Below, piece by piece: positions 1-5,042 of a DNA stretch of 5,514 nucleotides. Under the pieces are notes generated by a model. That model saw only the letters and a program-made list of their open reading frames with translations. It was not told the DNA's origin and made no database searches. Position 1 is the first letter of the stretch, and every line of letters starts with the position of its first letter. The DNA comes from Nanobdellota archaeon (GTDB lineage Archaea > Nanobdellota > Nanobdellia > Pacearchaeales > GW2011-AR1), in contig JAUYHR010000048.1 in assembly GCA_030689875.1 (NCBI GenBank), positions 1 to 5,514 on the forward strand, in the 5' to 3' direction. Position numbers and translations under genes: made by a program.

Positions 1-1
1 A

Positions 2-286
2 AGCAAAACAATCCTATCTTATGAAGATAAAGATGGATATGAAATTCATAAGGGAAAAAATGCTGGAATTAGATATTTTATTGAGCCTGATAAACAAAGC
101 AGTGCTATGGGAGATGAATTTAGATATACTATTACTGCAGATAATGATGAATCATGTTTTATGGATGGAGTTTTAATAGGTTTTTGTCCTGATAATATTT
201 TTCCAAAAGGAAGAAAAGTGGAATCTTCAGGATTAGCTAAAATAATCAGAGAAATAAATCCAAATTCAAAAATAATTTATCAATAA
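2..286 (+). CDS. Unrecognised protein, C-terminal fragment (5' end outside window)
   Basis: An open frame runs from the window edge for 94 codons to a TAA stop; the start lies upstream of the window. I do not recognise the family. The fragment is soluble-looking, with no membrane segment. It has an acidic middle (residues such as GDEFRYTITADNDESC) and ends in DGVLIGFCPDNIFPKG, then a probable helix (GLAKIIREINPN) and a terminal strand (SKIIYQ). That end loosely recalls a beta-alpha-beta unit of a CheY-like receiver fold (strand, proline/glycine loop, helix, 'NPNSKII' strand). This is weak inference from pattern only, and no phospho-acceptor context can be verified in a fragment. The following gene starts 198 bases later with its own TATA-like box, so the two are probably not co-transcribed. 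Confidence 0.6.
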   Translation, partial: SKTILSYEDKDGYEIHKGKNAGIRYFIEPDKQSSAMGDEFRYTITADNDESCFMDGVLIGFCPDNIFPKGRKVESSGLAKIIREINPNSKIIYQ

Positions 287-298
287 AGAATAAAAGCT

Positions 299-356
299 GT
301 TAGCGGTAATTTTTCTTAATATGTGAGCGTTAGCGAACGAAATTGCCATCGGAATT
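299..356. other. Small structured GC-richer patch in the spacer
   Basis: In the spacer at 287-484, this stretch is richer in G and C than its surroundings. It holds two copies of GTTAGCG (299-305 and 329-335). It also has a short hairpin, CGTT-AGCG-AACG (328-339), nested inside a longer possible stem, GGTAATTT (305-312) with AAATTGCC (340-347, one G-U pair). It lies just after the stop of the upstream gene, so it could be a 3' UTR structure, a small RNA or a dispersed repeat. Nothing in the window decides between these. The rest of the spacer is plain AT-rich DNA apart from the promoter. Confidence 0.3.
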
Positions 357-454
357 TATTAAAATTATTGCATAAAAAAGTAGGATTTAAACTTTTAACA
401 AAAACAAACACCTTTTCTTCTGATTAAATATTTAACTTTTTGAAACAGAATAAA

Positions 455-463
455 CTTTTAAAC
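455..463 (+). promoter_or_regulatory. TATA box for the nucleotidyltransferase-lysS unit
   Basis: CTTTTAAAC lies 22-30 bases before the ATG at 485, the expected distance for an archaeal TATA box driving a leaderless or nearly leaderless transcript. No Shine-Dalgarno sequence precedes the ATG. The same nine bases occur at 3997-4005 on the other strand at nearly the same distance from a start. The assignment is by position and sequence only. Confidence 0.5.
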
Positions 464-484
464 TTGAATTCTTTATTTTAATTA

Positions 485-1045
485 ATGAAAAGAGAAGTGT
501 CAGATAAAACAATTTTGGACAAATTTGCAGAGGATTTTTGCAAAGTAGTCAATTCCCACTGCAAGTATATAATCTGTTCCGGGTTTGTCGCAATTTCTCA
601 CGGAAGAAGCAGAGGAACAGAAGACATTGACATGATTATAGAAAAACTTTCTTTAGATAAATTTGAGAAACTGCATAATGATTTAATAAAGCATAATTTT
701 GAATGCATGCAATCAGATGACCCAAAAATAATTTATTGGGATTATCTATTTAAAAAAGATAGTGTGCGATATGTAAGAAAAAATCAATTTCTTCCAGAAA
801 TGGAGATAAAATTTGCTAAAGATGAAATTGACAATTATCAATTAAATTCAAGGATTAAAATTCCTTTTACCAGGTTAGATGTTTATTTTCCAAAAATAGA
901 AGAAGCAATTGCCTTTAAAGAAGAATATTTAAAATCAGAAAAAGATTTAGAAGATGCGAGACATTTAAGAATTATCTACGAAGGCAAGATAGATGAAGAT
1001 TATATAAAACAATTTAAAAAAAGAATAAAGAAAATAAAACTATGA
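485..1045 (+). CDS. AbiEii-like nucleotidyltransferase family protein
   Basis: This 186-residue protein probably has the minimal nucleotidyltransferase fold of AbiEii/DUF6036-type proteins, which transfer a nucleotide to a protein or RNA target. The N-terminal half carries the signature. A strand (YIICSGFVAISHG, residues 28-40) is followed by R-x-R-G-T-E-D-I-D (41-49), where Asp47 and Asp49 would bind the metal ions. A third acidic residue may be Glu107 in PEMEIKF. The C-terminal part has the helix pattern AIAFKEEYLKSEKDLEDARHL (141-161), typical of the family ('K..KDLEDxxxL'), then a very basic tail. The start is set by the TATA box 22-30 bases upstream. The stop overlaps the start of the next gene by ATGA, so the two are translationally coupled. 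Family-level assignment is fairly safe; the substrate is unknown. A toxin role is possible but is inference from relatives. Confidence 0.75.
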   Translation: MKREVSDKTILDKFAEDFCKVVNSHCKYIICSGFVAISHGRSRGTEDIDMIIEKLSLDKFEKLHNDLIKHNFECMQSDDPKIIYWDYLFKKDSVRYVRKNQFLPEMEIKFAKDEIDNYQLNSRIKIPFTRLDVYFPKIEEAIAFKEEYLKSEKDLEDARHLRIIYEGKIDEDYIKQFKKRIKKIKL

Positions 1046-1230
1046 GAGACAAAACACATAAAGACCAAATAGAAAGATGGGCAATAGAAGTTAAAACAAA
1101 TCCAAACTGGAAAAAAGAACTAAAACCTTTTTTAGATGCGCAAATAATTAATGCAATAATAAAATATAAAAAAATTCTTTCTCTTCCTAATGGAGAAGAA
1201 AAACTAAATAAAATAAGGAATTTAAATTAA
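1042..1230 (+). CDS. 62-residue partner of the nucleotidyltransferase
   Basis: This is a small, basic, helical protein. Visible features are an N-terminal helix (DQIERWAIEVKTNPNWKK), a second helix (LKPFLDAQIINAIIKYKKIL) and a short end with NGEEKLNKIRNLN. I recall similar small proteins (a 'QIERWA...NP..W' start and a 'TPNGxEKI' end) beside such nucleotidyltransferases in DPANN-type genomes, but I cannot verify this here. It overlaps the upstream gene by four bases (ATGA) and ends one base before lysS starts, so the three are very likely one operon. The size, overlap and partner fit the antitoxin or adaptor half of a two-gene module, but no activity can be read from the sequence. Confidence 0.65.
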   Translation: MRDKTHKDQIERWAIEVKTNPNWKKELKPFLDAQIINAIIKYKKILSLPNGEEKLNKIRNLN

Positions 1231-1231
1231 A

Positions 1232-2683
1232 ATGGGACGCGAAGAACAAATAGTTCAGGAGAGGCTGAGAAAACTTGGTGAGTTAAAAGTCAATGGAATA
1301 AATCCCTATCCAAATAAATACGACAAAAAGCAAACTTGTTCGGATTGCTTAAAATCCAAAATTGGTTCAAAAGTAAAAACTGCAGGAAGATTAATGACTA
1401 AACGGGATTTGGGAAAAATAATTTTCTGTGTTTTAAAAGATGAGTCGGAAAAAATACAATTAGTTATGCAGGATGGAGAGACTCCTCAAAAAGAAAAAGA
1501 TTTTTTTAAAAAATATTTAGATTCTGGAGATTTTGTCGGTGTTCAGGGAGAAATTATAAAAACAAAAACAGGCGAGATTTCAATTTTAGTTGAAAAAATT
1601 GAATTATTAAGCAAAGCAATTCTGCCTCTGCCTGAGAAATTTCACGGAATTGCCGACGAGGAAGAAAAATTAAGAAAAAGATATTTAGATATTTTAATGA
1701 ATCCCGAAGTTAAGGAAATGTTTGCAAGAAAATCAAAATTCTGGAATGCAATTAGAAATTTTATGTTAGAAAAAGGATTTTTAGAAGTTGAAACTCCTGT
1801 GCTGGAAAATTCAGCCGGCGGAGCAGCGGCAACTCCGTTTAAAACGCATCACAATGCTTTAGATATCGACGTATTTTTAAGAATTTCAATGGGAGAACTC
1901 TGGCAAAAAAAATTAATGGTCGCGGGTTATGAAAAAACTTTTGAAATAGGAAGAATGTTCAGAAACGAAGGAATTGATATGGAGCATTTGCAGGATTATA
2001 CGCAAATGGAATTTTACTGGGCATATGCAAATTACGAGGACGGAATGAAATTAGTTGAAGAGATGTATAAAAAAATTGCCAAAGAAGTTTTTGAAACTTT
2101 AAAATTTGAAATTCACGGCCATAAAATTGACTTGGGAAAAAAATGGGAAATTTATGATTTTGAACAAACTATAAAAAAACATACTGGAATAGAAATTTAC
2201 AAAACAAGCGAGGACGAAATTAAGAAAAAATTAAAAGAATTACGAATAGATTTTGATCCAAATTTAAATAAATGGAAATTTGTTGATTTGCTCTGGAAAT
2301 ATTGCAGAAAAAAAATTTCAGGCCCGGGATTTTTAATTAACCAGCCGGTAGAACTTTCTCCCTTGGCAAAAAGAAATTCAGAAGACAAAAGAAAAGTTGA
2401 GCAGTTTCAGGTTATTATCGCAGGAACTGAATTAGGAAATGGATATTCTGAATTAAATGATTCTTTAGACCAAGAGCAAAGATTTCAGGAGCAGATGAAA
2501 TTAAAAGAAAAAGGAGACAAAGAAAGTATGGAGCATGATAAAAGTTTTGTTGAAGCGTTAAAATACGGAATGCCCCCGACTTGCGGTTTTGGAGTTTCAG
2601 AAAGATTATTTTCATATTTAATGAATAAACCAATTAGAGAATGTGTTATTTTTCCGTTGATGAAGAATGAAGAGAAGAAATAA
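1232..2683 (+). CDS. lysS: Lysyl-tRNA synthetase, class II
   Basis: This enzyme charges tRNA-Lys with lysine using ATP in the cytoplasm. The 483 residues cover the full class II enzyme (about 490-510 in bacteria). An N-terminal helix is followed by the OB-fold anticodon-binding domain (about 46-128, starting VKTAGRLMTKRDLGKIIF). The catalytic core follows: LPLPEKFHG and RKRYLDILMNPEV (131-160), motif 1 ending FLEVETPVL (183-191), AGGAAATPFKTHHNALD (195-211), motif 2 FEIGRMFRNEG to QMEFY (237-262), ELGNGYSELND (400-410) and motif 3 GFGVSERLF (452-460) then IFPLMK. Two variants stand out: SMGELWQKKL (219-228), where most enzymes have APELYLKRL, and SERL in motif 3 instead of the usual (I)DRL. 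All catalytic elements seem present, so it should be active. It starts one base after the preceding stop and has no promoter of its own, so it is read from the upstream unit. Many archaea use a class I enzyme instead. Confidence 0.97.
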   Translation: MGREEQIVQERLRKLGELKVNGINPYPNKYDKKQTCSDCLKSKIGSKVKTAGRLMTKRDLGKIIFCVLKDESEKIQLVMQDGETPQKEKDFFKKYLDSGDFVGVQGEIIKTKTGEISILVEKIELLSKAILPLPEKFHGIADEEEKLRKRYLDILMNPEVKEMFARKSKFWNAIRNFMLEKGFLEVETPVLENSAGGAAATPFKTHHNALDIDVFLRISMGELWQKKLMVAGYEKTFEIGRMFRNEGIDMEHLQDYTQMEFYWAYANYEDGMKLVEEMYKKIAKEVFETLKFEIHGHKIDLGKKWEIYDFEQTIKKHTGIEIYKTSEDEIKKKLKELRIDFDPNLNKWKFVDLLWKYCRKKISGPGFLINQPVELSPLAKRNSEDKRKVEQFQVIIAGTELGNGYSELNDSLDQEQRFQEQMKLKEKGDKESMEHDKSFVEALKYGMPPTCGFGVSERLFSYLMNKPIRECVIFPLMKNEEKK

Positions 2684-2694
2684 ATCACAATAAT

Positions 2695-2705
2695 CTTTAA
2701 AAATC
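2695..2705 (+). promoter_or_regulatory. TATA box for the 93-residue orphan
   Basis: CTTTAAAAATC is centred about 25 bases before the ATG at 2725, just after the lysS stop. The distance fits an archaeal leaderless promoter, so the next gene can be transcribed separately from lysS. Confidence 0.4.
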
Positions 2706-2724
2706 TTCCAATTAATTTAAGTTT

Positions 2725-3006
2725 ATGCATGTAACAGATAAAGCATTAGAATTGATTGAAGAGTATAATTCTCACGAGAATCATTATAAAATAATTTTAG
2801 AAAAGAATTTCGGAAAACCTTTTTTAAATAGAACCCGCAAATATCATGCATATTACGAATTAAATTCTGGAAAAAAGGAAATGATTGGATTCCATCAATC
2901 TCAAGAGAGTTTTTTTGCTTATGGAAAAGGAAAAATTACTCTCAATGTTGACGGAGCAATAAAAAGTTTAGAGAAACAATTATCAGAAATTCCTTTAAGA
3001 AATTAA
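2725..3006 (+). CDS. Unrecognised 93-residue protein
   Basis: I do not recognise this protein. It is soluble, with an N-terminal helix (DKALELIEEYNSHENHYKIILEK), a basic patch (NRTRKYHAYYEL), probable strands (KKEMIGFHQSQESFFAYGKGKITLNV) and a C-terminal helix (DGAIKSLEKQLSEI). It has no cysteines, no signal peptide and no membrane segment. The alpha-beta-alpha order and compact size suggest one small folded domain. It follows lysS by 41 bases on the same strand but has its own TATA-like box. It converges with the minus-strand gene at 3082-3378. A run of five T (3020-3024) shortly after the stop could serve as a weak archaeal terminator. Codon use resembles the neighbours and the frame is clean, so it is probably a real gene. 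Confidence 0.65.
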   Translation: MHVTDKALELIEEYNSHENHYKIILEKNFGKPFLNRTRKYHAYYELNSGKKEMIGFHQSQESFFAYGKGKITLNVDGAIKSLEKQLSEIPLRN

Positions 3007-3081
3007 TTCTAAATTCCACTTTTTCAAAACATTAAAATTGCTCGCTAAAAACATTAATAAATCTCCACTTAATAAAATCCA

Positions 3082-3378
3082 TTAATACTTTATTATATAT
3101 TTTTGCCTATTTTCCAAGTTTTTTGTAACATACCATCTTTCTAAAGAATCTTTTTGAGATGCATAAGAATTTTCTAATGAATTAGTTTGAGTCATATAAG
3201 ATTTCTCTAATAAATCAGTTTTTGCTTGATAAATTGAATCAGTTTCATATTTATTTTTTAAAAAATCTTCATTTGATTTTTTATTTGATGCAAATCCTGC
3301 AATTGCAATACCTACTAGTGTTATGCCGATGAGTATCTCCTCAAGGAATTTATTTCCAGTTGGTTTTCTTTTTTTCAT
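3082..3378 (-). CDS. Membrane-anchored 11-residue-repeat (hendecad) protein
   Basis: A 98-residue protein with a basic start (MKKRKPTGNK), one hydrophobic segment (about 11-30, FLEEILIGITLVGIAIAGFA) and a polar tail. The charge pattern predicts that the N-terminus stays in the cytoplasm and the tail faces out, which is inference. The tail is periodic: Phe39, Tyr50, Tyr61, Tyr72, Tyr83 and Tyr94 are exactly 11 residues apart. The central units read Y-x-x-Q-x-x-S-L-E-x-S/W. Such hendecads form long straight coiled coils. The frame stays open to a TTG codon at 3426, but a clear TATA box (3406-3415) lies inside that extension, so I start at ATG 3378. No known family is recognised. A role as a membrane-tethered oligomer or spacer is possible but unproven. 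Confidence 0.65.
   Translation of the reverse strand: MKKRKPTGNKFLEEILIGITLVGIAIAGFASNKKSNEDFLKNKYETDSIYQAKTDLLEKSYMTQTNSLENSYASQKDSLERWYVTKNLENRQKYIIKY
3100..3264 (-). repeat. Degenerate 33-bp tandem repeat coding the hendecads
   Basis: Five in-frame 33-base units encode residues 39-93 of the small membrane protein. The third and fourth units are the most alike at the DNA level, sharing CTCAAA, ATTC and TTAGAAA at matching places. The outer units have drifted but keep the aromatic residue. This points to growth by tandem duplication followed by divergence under selection for the 11-residue period. Confidence 0.6.
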
Positions 3379-3405
3379 TTTGAAATTAATTTTAATATTT
3401 TTTAG

Positions 3406-3415
3406 ATTTATAAAT
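3406..3415 (-). promoter_or_regulatory. TATA box for the hendecad protein
   Basis: ATTTATAAAT is a near-ideal archaeal TATA box, centred about 32 bases upstream of ATG 3378. It is palindromic, but a gene lies at the right distance on the minus strand only. It decides the start of the gene, because a start at the upstream TTG (3426) would put the promoter inside the coding region. Confidence 0.6.
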
Positions 3416-3456
3416 GTTTCGTTCAAAATTTTTAAAAGATTTTTTTAGAAATAATT

Positions 3457-3675
3457 TTATTTAGTTCTTTCTTCAAGAACTTTTTTAGTTATTGTAAGAT
3501 TATTTTCTGTTTGTATTTGGAATGTTGAAAAAAGATTACCGCGACTAGATTTATATTGATTGAAGTCATAAAATCTTTTAACAACTTCTATTGGTTTTTC
3601 AGATAATGTTTTATACAAATCTCCGTCTATATTCATTCCTAAATTTTTCGTATATTGAGAATCTTTTTTTGACAT
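3457..3675 (-). CDS. Unrecognised 72-residue protein
   Basis: I do not recognise this protein. It is soluble and polar, with no cysteine or membrane segment. It begins MSKKDSQYTKNLGMNIDGDLYKTL, has a likely helix (SEKPIEVVKRFYDFNQYK), a strand-like stretch (LFSTFQIQTENNLTITKK) and a charged tail (VLEERTK). The ATG is supported by a TATA-like box centred about 30 bases upstream. It lies between two other short minus-strand genes with 78- and 85-base gaps, each having its own TATA box, so the three look like single-gene transcripts. The length and lack of matches leave open that it is a chance frame, but the well-placed promoter argues for a real gene. Confidence 0.5.
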   Translation of the reverse strand: MSKKDSQYTKNLGMNIDGDLYKTLSEKPIEVVKRFYDFNQYKSSRGNLFSTFQIQTENNLTITKKVLEERTK

Positions 3676-3699
3676 TGTAATCTTTTCAGAAATCCACCC

Positions 3700-3709
3700 T
3701 TTATAAAAT
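3700..3709 (-). promoter_or_regulatory. TATA box for the 72-residue protein
   Basis: On the minus strand this reads ATTTTATAAA, centred about 30 bases before the ATG at 3675. It would give a transcript with a leader of only a few bases. Confidence 0.5.
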
Positions 3710-3760
3710 CTTTTGTTTTGTAATGCTTATATTTTTTTATATACTCTTAACAAACCTTAA

Positions 3761-3976
3761 TTATCCATAAGAGAAATCATGATTAGAATCATTTATTATT
3801 TTAGCATGGTCTTCTTTAGTTATCTTTTCTAATTTGGAATTTAGAAGATTGCTAATTTCTTTGTGTGTTATTTCCAATCCCCCGCAATCATACACTTTGA
3901 AATAAATATATTCCCACGCGGCTCCACTTCTTGTTTTTTGTAATAAACCTAATTTATAATATTTTTCTTCCGCCAT
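3761..3976 (-). CDS. Unrecognised 71-residue protein
   Basis: I do not recognise this protein. It begins MAEEKYYKLGLLQKTRSGAAWEYIYFKVYDCGG, which suggests two or three strands rich in aromatics. A probable helix (THKEISNLLNSKLEKITKEDHAKII) and a short polar end follow. It has a single cysteine and no membrane segment. The frame extends 17 codons further up to an ATG at 4027. I prefer the ATG at 3976 because CTTTTAAAC, the same TATA-like box as before the nucleotidyltransferase gene, sits 21-29 bases upstream inside that extension. A second box (about 4028-4036) would also start transcription downstream of the longer start. The N-terminal half could be a small beta domain, but no function is implied. 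Confidence 0.55.
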   Translation of the reverse strand: MAEEKYYKLGLLQKTRSGAAWEYIYFKVYDCGGLEITHKEISNLLNSKLEKITKEDHAKIINDSNHDFSYG

Positions 3977-3996
3977 ATTAATTAATCTTTTTATTA

Positions 3997-4005
3997 GTTT
4001 AAAAG
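3997..4005 (-). promoter_or_regulatory. TATA box for the 71-residue protein
   Basis: The minus strand reads CTTTTAAAC, ending 21 bases before ATG 3976. The sequence equals the box at 455-463 and the spacing differs by one base. A further TATA-like stretch about 25 bases upstream (near 4028-4036) is an alternative. Confidence 0.45.
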
Positions 4006-4091
4006 AATTATTGCAATAGAAATTCATATAAATATCTCAATAAAGAAAAATTCAATAATTTTTCATTATTCCATTTATTTTATACAAATGA

Positions 4092-4202
4092 AATAAACAG
4101 TAGAATCCCTTTCTAGACGCTATTCTTGAAACACATACTAAAGATATTTTACATAAAGTAAAATATCAAATGAGGCTTTTAGTAGCTCTATGCTGAAATT
4201 CT
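4092..4202. repeat. Direct repeat copy A: displaced 23S rRNA 3' end plus flank
   Basis: These 111 bases match 5043-5157 in the same orientation. By eye there is one substitution (T4178 versus C5133) and a four-base length difference around a T-tract (4110-4114 versus 5061-5069). The match stops abruptly at both ends. Read on the minus strand, the first part (4202 to about 4170) is the terminal segment of 23S rRNA and the rest is its 3' flank, including a perfect hairpin. Here it is not attached to an rRNA gene. Instead it supplies the end of the coding region at 4166-4459. It is probably the far boundary (attachment-like site) of an inserted cassette. Confidence 0.9.
4143..4167. other. Perfect 10-bp hairpin, copy A
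   Basis: GATATTTTAC and GTAAAATATC flank a five-base loop. The stop codon of the minus-strand gene at 4166-4459 overlaps the first arm, so the hairpin sits immediately at the end of that mRNA. It could act as a 3' stabiliser or terminator, although only three T follow it. It is identical to the hairpin at the end of the 23S gene. Confidence 0.6.
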
Positions 4203-4459
4203 TTATAGAAAGTTTCTATATAATCCATATAACCTCTTCCATGTAAACCGAAATCGGTTTCCTGAACATACTCCCTCATTTTTTGCGATTCTGTCCTTGT
4301 AATGGGAAATATTTCAAGATTTTTAAAATAATGATTACAAATGGCGGCGCCAAAATAATATGCAGTCAAAGGACTATTTCCAAAGTGATATTTTTTGTCT
4401 TTAGAAATTACCTCTAAACATTTTCTTATAGGTTCCCTGATTTCTTCAAATTTTATCAT
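4166..4459 (-). CDS. Unrecognised 97-residue cassette protein with rRNA-derived C-terminus
   Basis: I do not recognise this protein. It is soluble, with an N-terminal helix (MIKFEEIREPIRKCLEVISKD), a middle part rich in aromatics (YHFGNSPLTAYYFGAAICNHYFKN), a helix with ESQKMREYVQ, then TDFGLHGRGYMDYIETFYKEF. The last 11 residues (EFQHRATKSLI) and the TGA stop are encoded inside repeat copy A, the first part of which is 23S 3'-end sequence read in the rRNA sense. The original reading frame may thus have been fused to, or truncated by, the boundary of the cassette. It follows the kinase-like gene by 27 bases on the same strand, so it is likely co-transcribed. A weak TATA-like stretch in the kinase tail (about 4486-4497) could also serve it. 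No Shine-Dalgarno is visible. Confidence 0.6.
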   Translation of the reverse strand: MIKFEEIREPIRKCLEVISKDKKYHFGNSPLTAYYFGAAICNHYFKNLEIFPITRTESQKMREYVQETDFGLHGRGYMDYIETFYKEFQHRATKSLI

Positions 4460-4486
4460 TTTATTTTTTAAAATTTTTCTTTAGAA

Positions 4487-4966
4487 TTAAAAATCTTTTT
4501 TTGACCAGTCTTCAAAATCAATCAAGTAAACAATATCCTCTTTTTTATTATATATGAAATTTCCTAAAGCATGGGTATCCCTCGGAAGAAAACCTCTGTT
4601 AATTGCTTTTTTAACTTCTTTTCTTCCTAAATTCTTTGCATGACATAATTCTGAATGGTTTAATAAATCAAGAATGTACATCTTATCTAAATTCTCCCCC
4701 TCAAGTTCTTCTTGAATAAACGCTAGTCTTTCAACTTTTTTTCCATCATTCAAAGTAAATACTTTTGTTAGATTAATTGGTTTGGCTACTTTTATTCCCG
4801 CGTTATAAAGATCTTTTGCTATTTTAAATTCATGATATAATTTTTTTTTATTTTCATCGTGCCTAATTTTAGCGACATAAGTTGTATTTGGAAATCTATA
4901 AATAGCTCCTCGTGTACCCGCATTTATTTTTTCGGTTAAAAATAACTTCTTTTCTATTGATTCCAT
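4487..4966 (-). CDS. Compact protein-kinase-like phosphotransferase
   Basis: This 159-residue protein has the ordered motifs of the kinase/aminoglycoside-phosphotransferase fold (RIO/Bud32-like). There is a glycine loop (INAGTRGAIYRF, 14-25), a strand with the ATP-binding lysine (VAKI, Lys33), and a helix with a possible salt-bridge glutamate (Glu46) leading to GIKVAKPI. A hinge follows (AFIQEELEGENL, 82-93), then a catalytic loop (FLPRDTHALGNFIY; Asp130, Asn136) and a metal-binding DFE (150-152) in place of DFG. The Asp-to-Asn spacing is six rather than the usual five, so there may be an extra residue in the loop. The protein stops seven residues after DFE and lacks the rest of the C-lobe, which is shorter than Bud32 (about 200 residues or more). 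It could be a minimal phosphotransferase or a pseudokinase. A strong TATA box precedes the ATG. Substrate unknown. Confidence 0.7.
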   Translation of the reverse strand: MESIEKKLFLTEKINAGTRGAIYRFPNTTYVAKIRHDENKKKLYHEFKIAKDLYNAGIKVAKPINLTKVFTLNDGKKVERLAFIQEELEGENLDKMYILDLLNHSELCHAKNLGRKEVKKAINRGFLPRDTHALGNFIYNKKEDIVYLIDFEDWSKKDF

Positions 4967-4987
4967 AACAACTTAATAAATTCAAAC

Positions 4988-4996
4988 TATATAAAT
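4988..4996 (-). promoter_or_regulatory. TATA box for the two-gene cassette
   Basis: The minus strand reads ATTTATATA, close to the archaeal consensus, with a purine-rich AGAAAG just upstream that could be the TFB-binding part. Its centre is about 26 bases before ATG 4966, fitting a leaderless transcript. The cassette therefore carries its own promoter and does not depend on rRNA read-through. Confidence 0.65.
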
Positions 4997-5042
4997 CTTT
5001 CTGTTTTGTTGTCTTTTAGAAATAGTTACATTTAAACATCTC

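Noticed and set aside
2197..2730. Three overlapping minus-strand open frames of 63-81 codons
   Set aside because: They are antisense to the conserved lysS coding region and its 3' edge, with low-complexity F/L/S-rich translations; they are shadows of lysS.
3100..3264. CRISPR-like array, because of 33-base periodicity
   Set aside because: The units are contiguous, degenerate and in frame, with no unique spacers; they are coding repeats.
3379..3426. N-terminal extension of the hendecad protein from a TTG codon
   Set aside because: A near-consensus TATA box falls within it, and the extension is a plain AT-rich translation (IN, KN, FK).
3977..4027. N-terminal extension of the 71-residue protein from ATG 4027
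   Set aside because: Both candidate TATA boxes would start transcription at or downstream of this ATG, leaving 3976 as the first usable start.
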